Source: Hungateiclostridiaceae bacterium UBA3934 (GTDB lineage: Bacteria > Bacillota > Clostridia > Acetivibrionales > DTU013). Taken from it: a stretch of 5,916 nt of DNA. Position 1 is the first letter of the stretch, and every line of letters begins with the position of its first letter. The notes beneath the pieces were generated by a model, which was given only the letters and a program-made list of their open reading frames with translations, made no database searches and had not been told where the DNA came from. The translations under genes were made by a program, and so were the position numbers. Shown here piece after piece: positions 4,267-5,916 of this stretch. The stretch is taken from NCBI GenBank assembly GCA_002385815.1, contig DGEE01000103.1, positions 1-5,916 of the forward strand, written 5' to 3'.

Positions 4267-5916
4267 TTATTTGTTTGTCATACTGTTTGCGGCTTTTTTA
4301 GCGGTTTTGATCATTTCCTCTGCGTATTTCAGCGATGCTTCACTTGTTTCTCCGCCTACCAGCCGGGCGATTTCCTTTATTTTGTCATCATCGTTGAGTC
4401 TGGTGACTTTGGTCCTGGTCTTGCCTTTTTCTACTATTTTTTCAATCAGAAAATTGTGATCTGCTATGCATGCTATCTGTGCCTGATGTGTCACACACAG
4501 CACCTGGTGTGTACGGGATACATATGACAGTTTTTCGCCGACCTTCTGAGCTGCCTTGCCGCTTATCCCGGTATCTATTTCATCGAATATCATCACCGGA
4601 ATACTGTCCACTTCTGCCAGGATGCTCTTCACTGCAAGCATAACTCTCGACATTTCACCGCCGGAAGCAATACGTGCCAGAGGCTTGAGAGGTTCTCCCA
4701 CATTGGGAGATATCAGAAACTCGACTCTGTCCAGGCCATTATTGCCAAATTTTCTGCCGGAAGCACTGCCTGAAGAAGTATCGAATTGGATATCCACTTT
4801 GAACTTCGACTTTTTCATCTCCAGGTCATCCAGTTGCTGAGTTATTCTGTTTTCAAGCAGAGATGCGGCCTTTACCCGCTCAGCATTCAATTTGCCGGCC
4901 ACCTGGTAAAGCCGGTTCTCGAGTTCTGTGAGCTCTTCTGACAGAGACCTGACAGTTTCTTCACTCTTCTCGAGTTCCTCCAGCTGCTTTTCTGCATCCT
5001 GGCAAAATCCAAGTATATCCGTGATCGTAGATCCATATTTTCTTTTCAGTCTGTATATGAGGTCCAGTCTTTCTTCGATCTCGTCAAGCACTGCAGGATC
5101 GTACTCTGTGCTTTCATAGCTTTGCCTGACATCACGTGCCAGATCCTCCATCTGATATATCAGATCCTGGAGCCGCCTGTTCATTTCTTCATAGCTTTCG
5201 TCCAGCCCCGCAACTGAGCTGAGCCAGGACAGGGATTCATTCATTGTATCGAGGGCAGAACTGCCGCCTGAACCTACTGATAAAAGGTCATATACAGAAG
5301 CCAGCGTGTTTGATATTCTTTCTGCGTTGACCAGCAGAGTCTTCTGCCTGCTCAGCTCTTCATCTTCCGCTGCCTTCAGCCTGGCTTTCCGGATCTCATC
5401 GATCTGGAACTTCAACAGGTCCATTTTTCTTTCACGCTCTCCGGGGTCTCCTGACAGCGCCTTCAACTTCGCCTTTATATCTCTGTACCGTCCGAGCAAA
5501 GCGGCATATTCATCCTTTACCCTGTGAAGGCTCTCCCCTGCAAACAGATCAAGAAGCTCGATATGACGCTCTGTTCTCAACAGCGACTGATTATCATGCT
5601 GTCCGTGGATGTCAATAAGTCTTTCCCCGATCTCTTTCAGGAATGATGCCGAAACCATCTTCCCATTTATTCTGCATGTATTTCTACCTGTCTGAGTGAT
5701 CTCCCTGGACAAAATAAGTGTTCCGTCTTCCTCAGGCTCCATACCCATATCGTTCATTATATCTCTTATCCTTACGGCATCGACCTGGAATACAGCTTCA
5801 ATCAGAGCATTTTGTGAACCTGTCCGGATAATATCCTTCGATACCCTGTCGCCAAGCACAGCTTTTATGGAGTCGATTATTATCGACTTCCCTGCTCCCG
5901 TTTCTCCTGTGAGCAC
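4267..5916 (-). CDS. recN: DNA repair protein RecN (5' end cut by the window)
   Basis: SMC-like ATPase that acts early in double-strand-break repair, holding DNA ends for RecA-dependent recombination in the cytoplasm. 549 residues are visible. The first visible codon is GTG, but it reads as the internal V of the VLTGETGAGKS block, so about 30 N-terminal residues lie beyond the right edge (full family length about 560-580). Numbering from the first visible residue: Walker A GETGAGKS (4-11), the RecN block IDIHGQHDNQSLL (101-113), long coiled-coil arms (about 130-215 and 240-370) around the conserved EYDPAVLDEIEERL (271-284), ABC signature ASGGEMSR (417-424), Walker B VMIFDEID (441-448) and the histidine switch VTHQAQIA (475-482). 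All motifs are intact. It is the first gene of the conserved recN-spoIVB-spo0A order, but its own terminator follows directly, so co-transcription with spoIVB is unlikely to be strong. Confidence 0.97.
   Translation of the reverse strand: MLTGETGAGKSIIIDSIKAVLGDRVSKDIIRTGSQNALIEAVFQVDAVRIRDIMNDMGMEPEEDGTLILSREITQTGRNTCRINGKMVSASFLKEIGERLIDIHGQHDNQSLLRTERHIELLDLFAGESLHRVKDEYAALLGRYRDIKAKLKALSGDPGERERKMDLLKFQIDEIRKARLKAAEDEELSRQKTLLVNAERISNTLASVYDLLSVGSGGSSALDTMNESLSWLSSVAGLDESYEEMNRRLQDLIYQMEDLARDVRQSYESTEYDPAVLDEIEERLDLIYRLKRKYGSTITDILGFCQDAEKQLEELEKSEETVRSLSEELTELENRLYQVAGKLNAERVKAASLLENRITQQLDDLEMKKSKFKVDIQFDTSSGSASGRKFGNNGLDRVEFLISPNVGEPLKPLARIASGGEMSRVMLAVKSILAEVDSIPVMIFDEIDTGISGKAAQKVGEKLSYVSRTHQVLCVTHQAQIACIADHNFLIEKIVEKGKTRTKVTRLNDDDKIKEIARLVGGETSEASLKYAEEMIKTAKKAANSMTNK

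Noticed and set aside
4217..4459. Plus-strand open frame of 80 codons with AGGAGG (4206-4211) five bases before its ATG and a hydrophobic stretch, antisense to the 3' end of recN.
   Set aside because: It overlaps recN coding sequence, and its first codons span the recN terminator hairpin. Its apparent ribosome binding site is the complement of the anti-Shine-Dalgarno arm. Hydrophobicity is expected from antisense reading of charged, coiled-coil-type codons. No promoter is evident.

Overview
The window is a conserved core-chromosome segment of an endospore-forming Firmicute, most likely a member of the Clostridia. It contains the classic block recN - spoIVB - spo0A in that order on the minus strand, as found across spore formers. 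Spo0A and SpoIVB both retain their diagnostic active-site residues. Base composition is moderate in the genes and strongly AT-rich in the spo0A upstream region. I cannot name the genus from sequence alone.

Layout, left to right. Bases 1-127 hold only the left edge, the probable start region of the first gene, and an unidentified open frame running off the left end. An RluA-family pseudouridine synthase (128-1036, +) is followed 71 bases later by a small MerR-type DNA-binding protein with a long coiled coil (1108-1677, +). These two genes converge on spo0A, and a strong hairpin terminator (1751-1784) separates them from it. spo0A (1819-2628, -) has a near-consensus vegetative promoter of its own. 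spoIVB (2825-4141, -) lies upstream of it, and recN (4267 to beyond 5916, -) is cut by the right edge. A second strong terminator (4232-4258) sits between recN and spoIVB. No RNA gene, mobile element or CRISPR array is visible. No gene-free stretch exceeds 300 bases; the longest is the 196-base spoIVB-spo0A gap.

How the genes work together. Spo0A~P is the master switch into sporulation. SpoIVB is the later forespore protease whose secretion signals sigma-K activation in the mother cell. RecN is an SMC-like double-strand-break repair protein that shares the neighbourhood by conserved synteny. The terminator after recN, a candidate forespore promoter before spoIVB and the separate spo0A promoter suggest three independently expressed units despite the tight layout. 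The MerR-type protein has the overall build of RacA, the Bacillus chromosome-anchoring protein, and sits beside spo0A; that resemblance is only architectural.

I see no obviously new multigene system. The points most worth a second look are in the spoIVB leader, where a perfect 8-bp anti-Shine-Dalgarno pairing lies just upstream of a sigma-F/G-like promoter, and the RacA-like protein.
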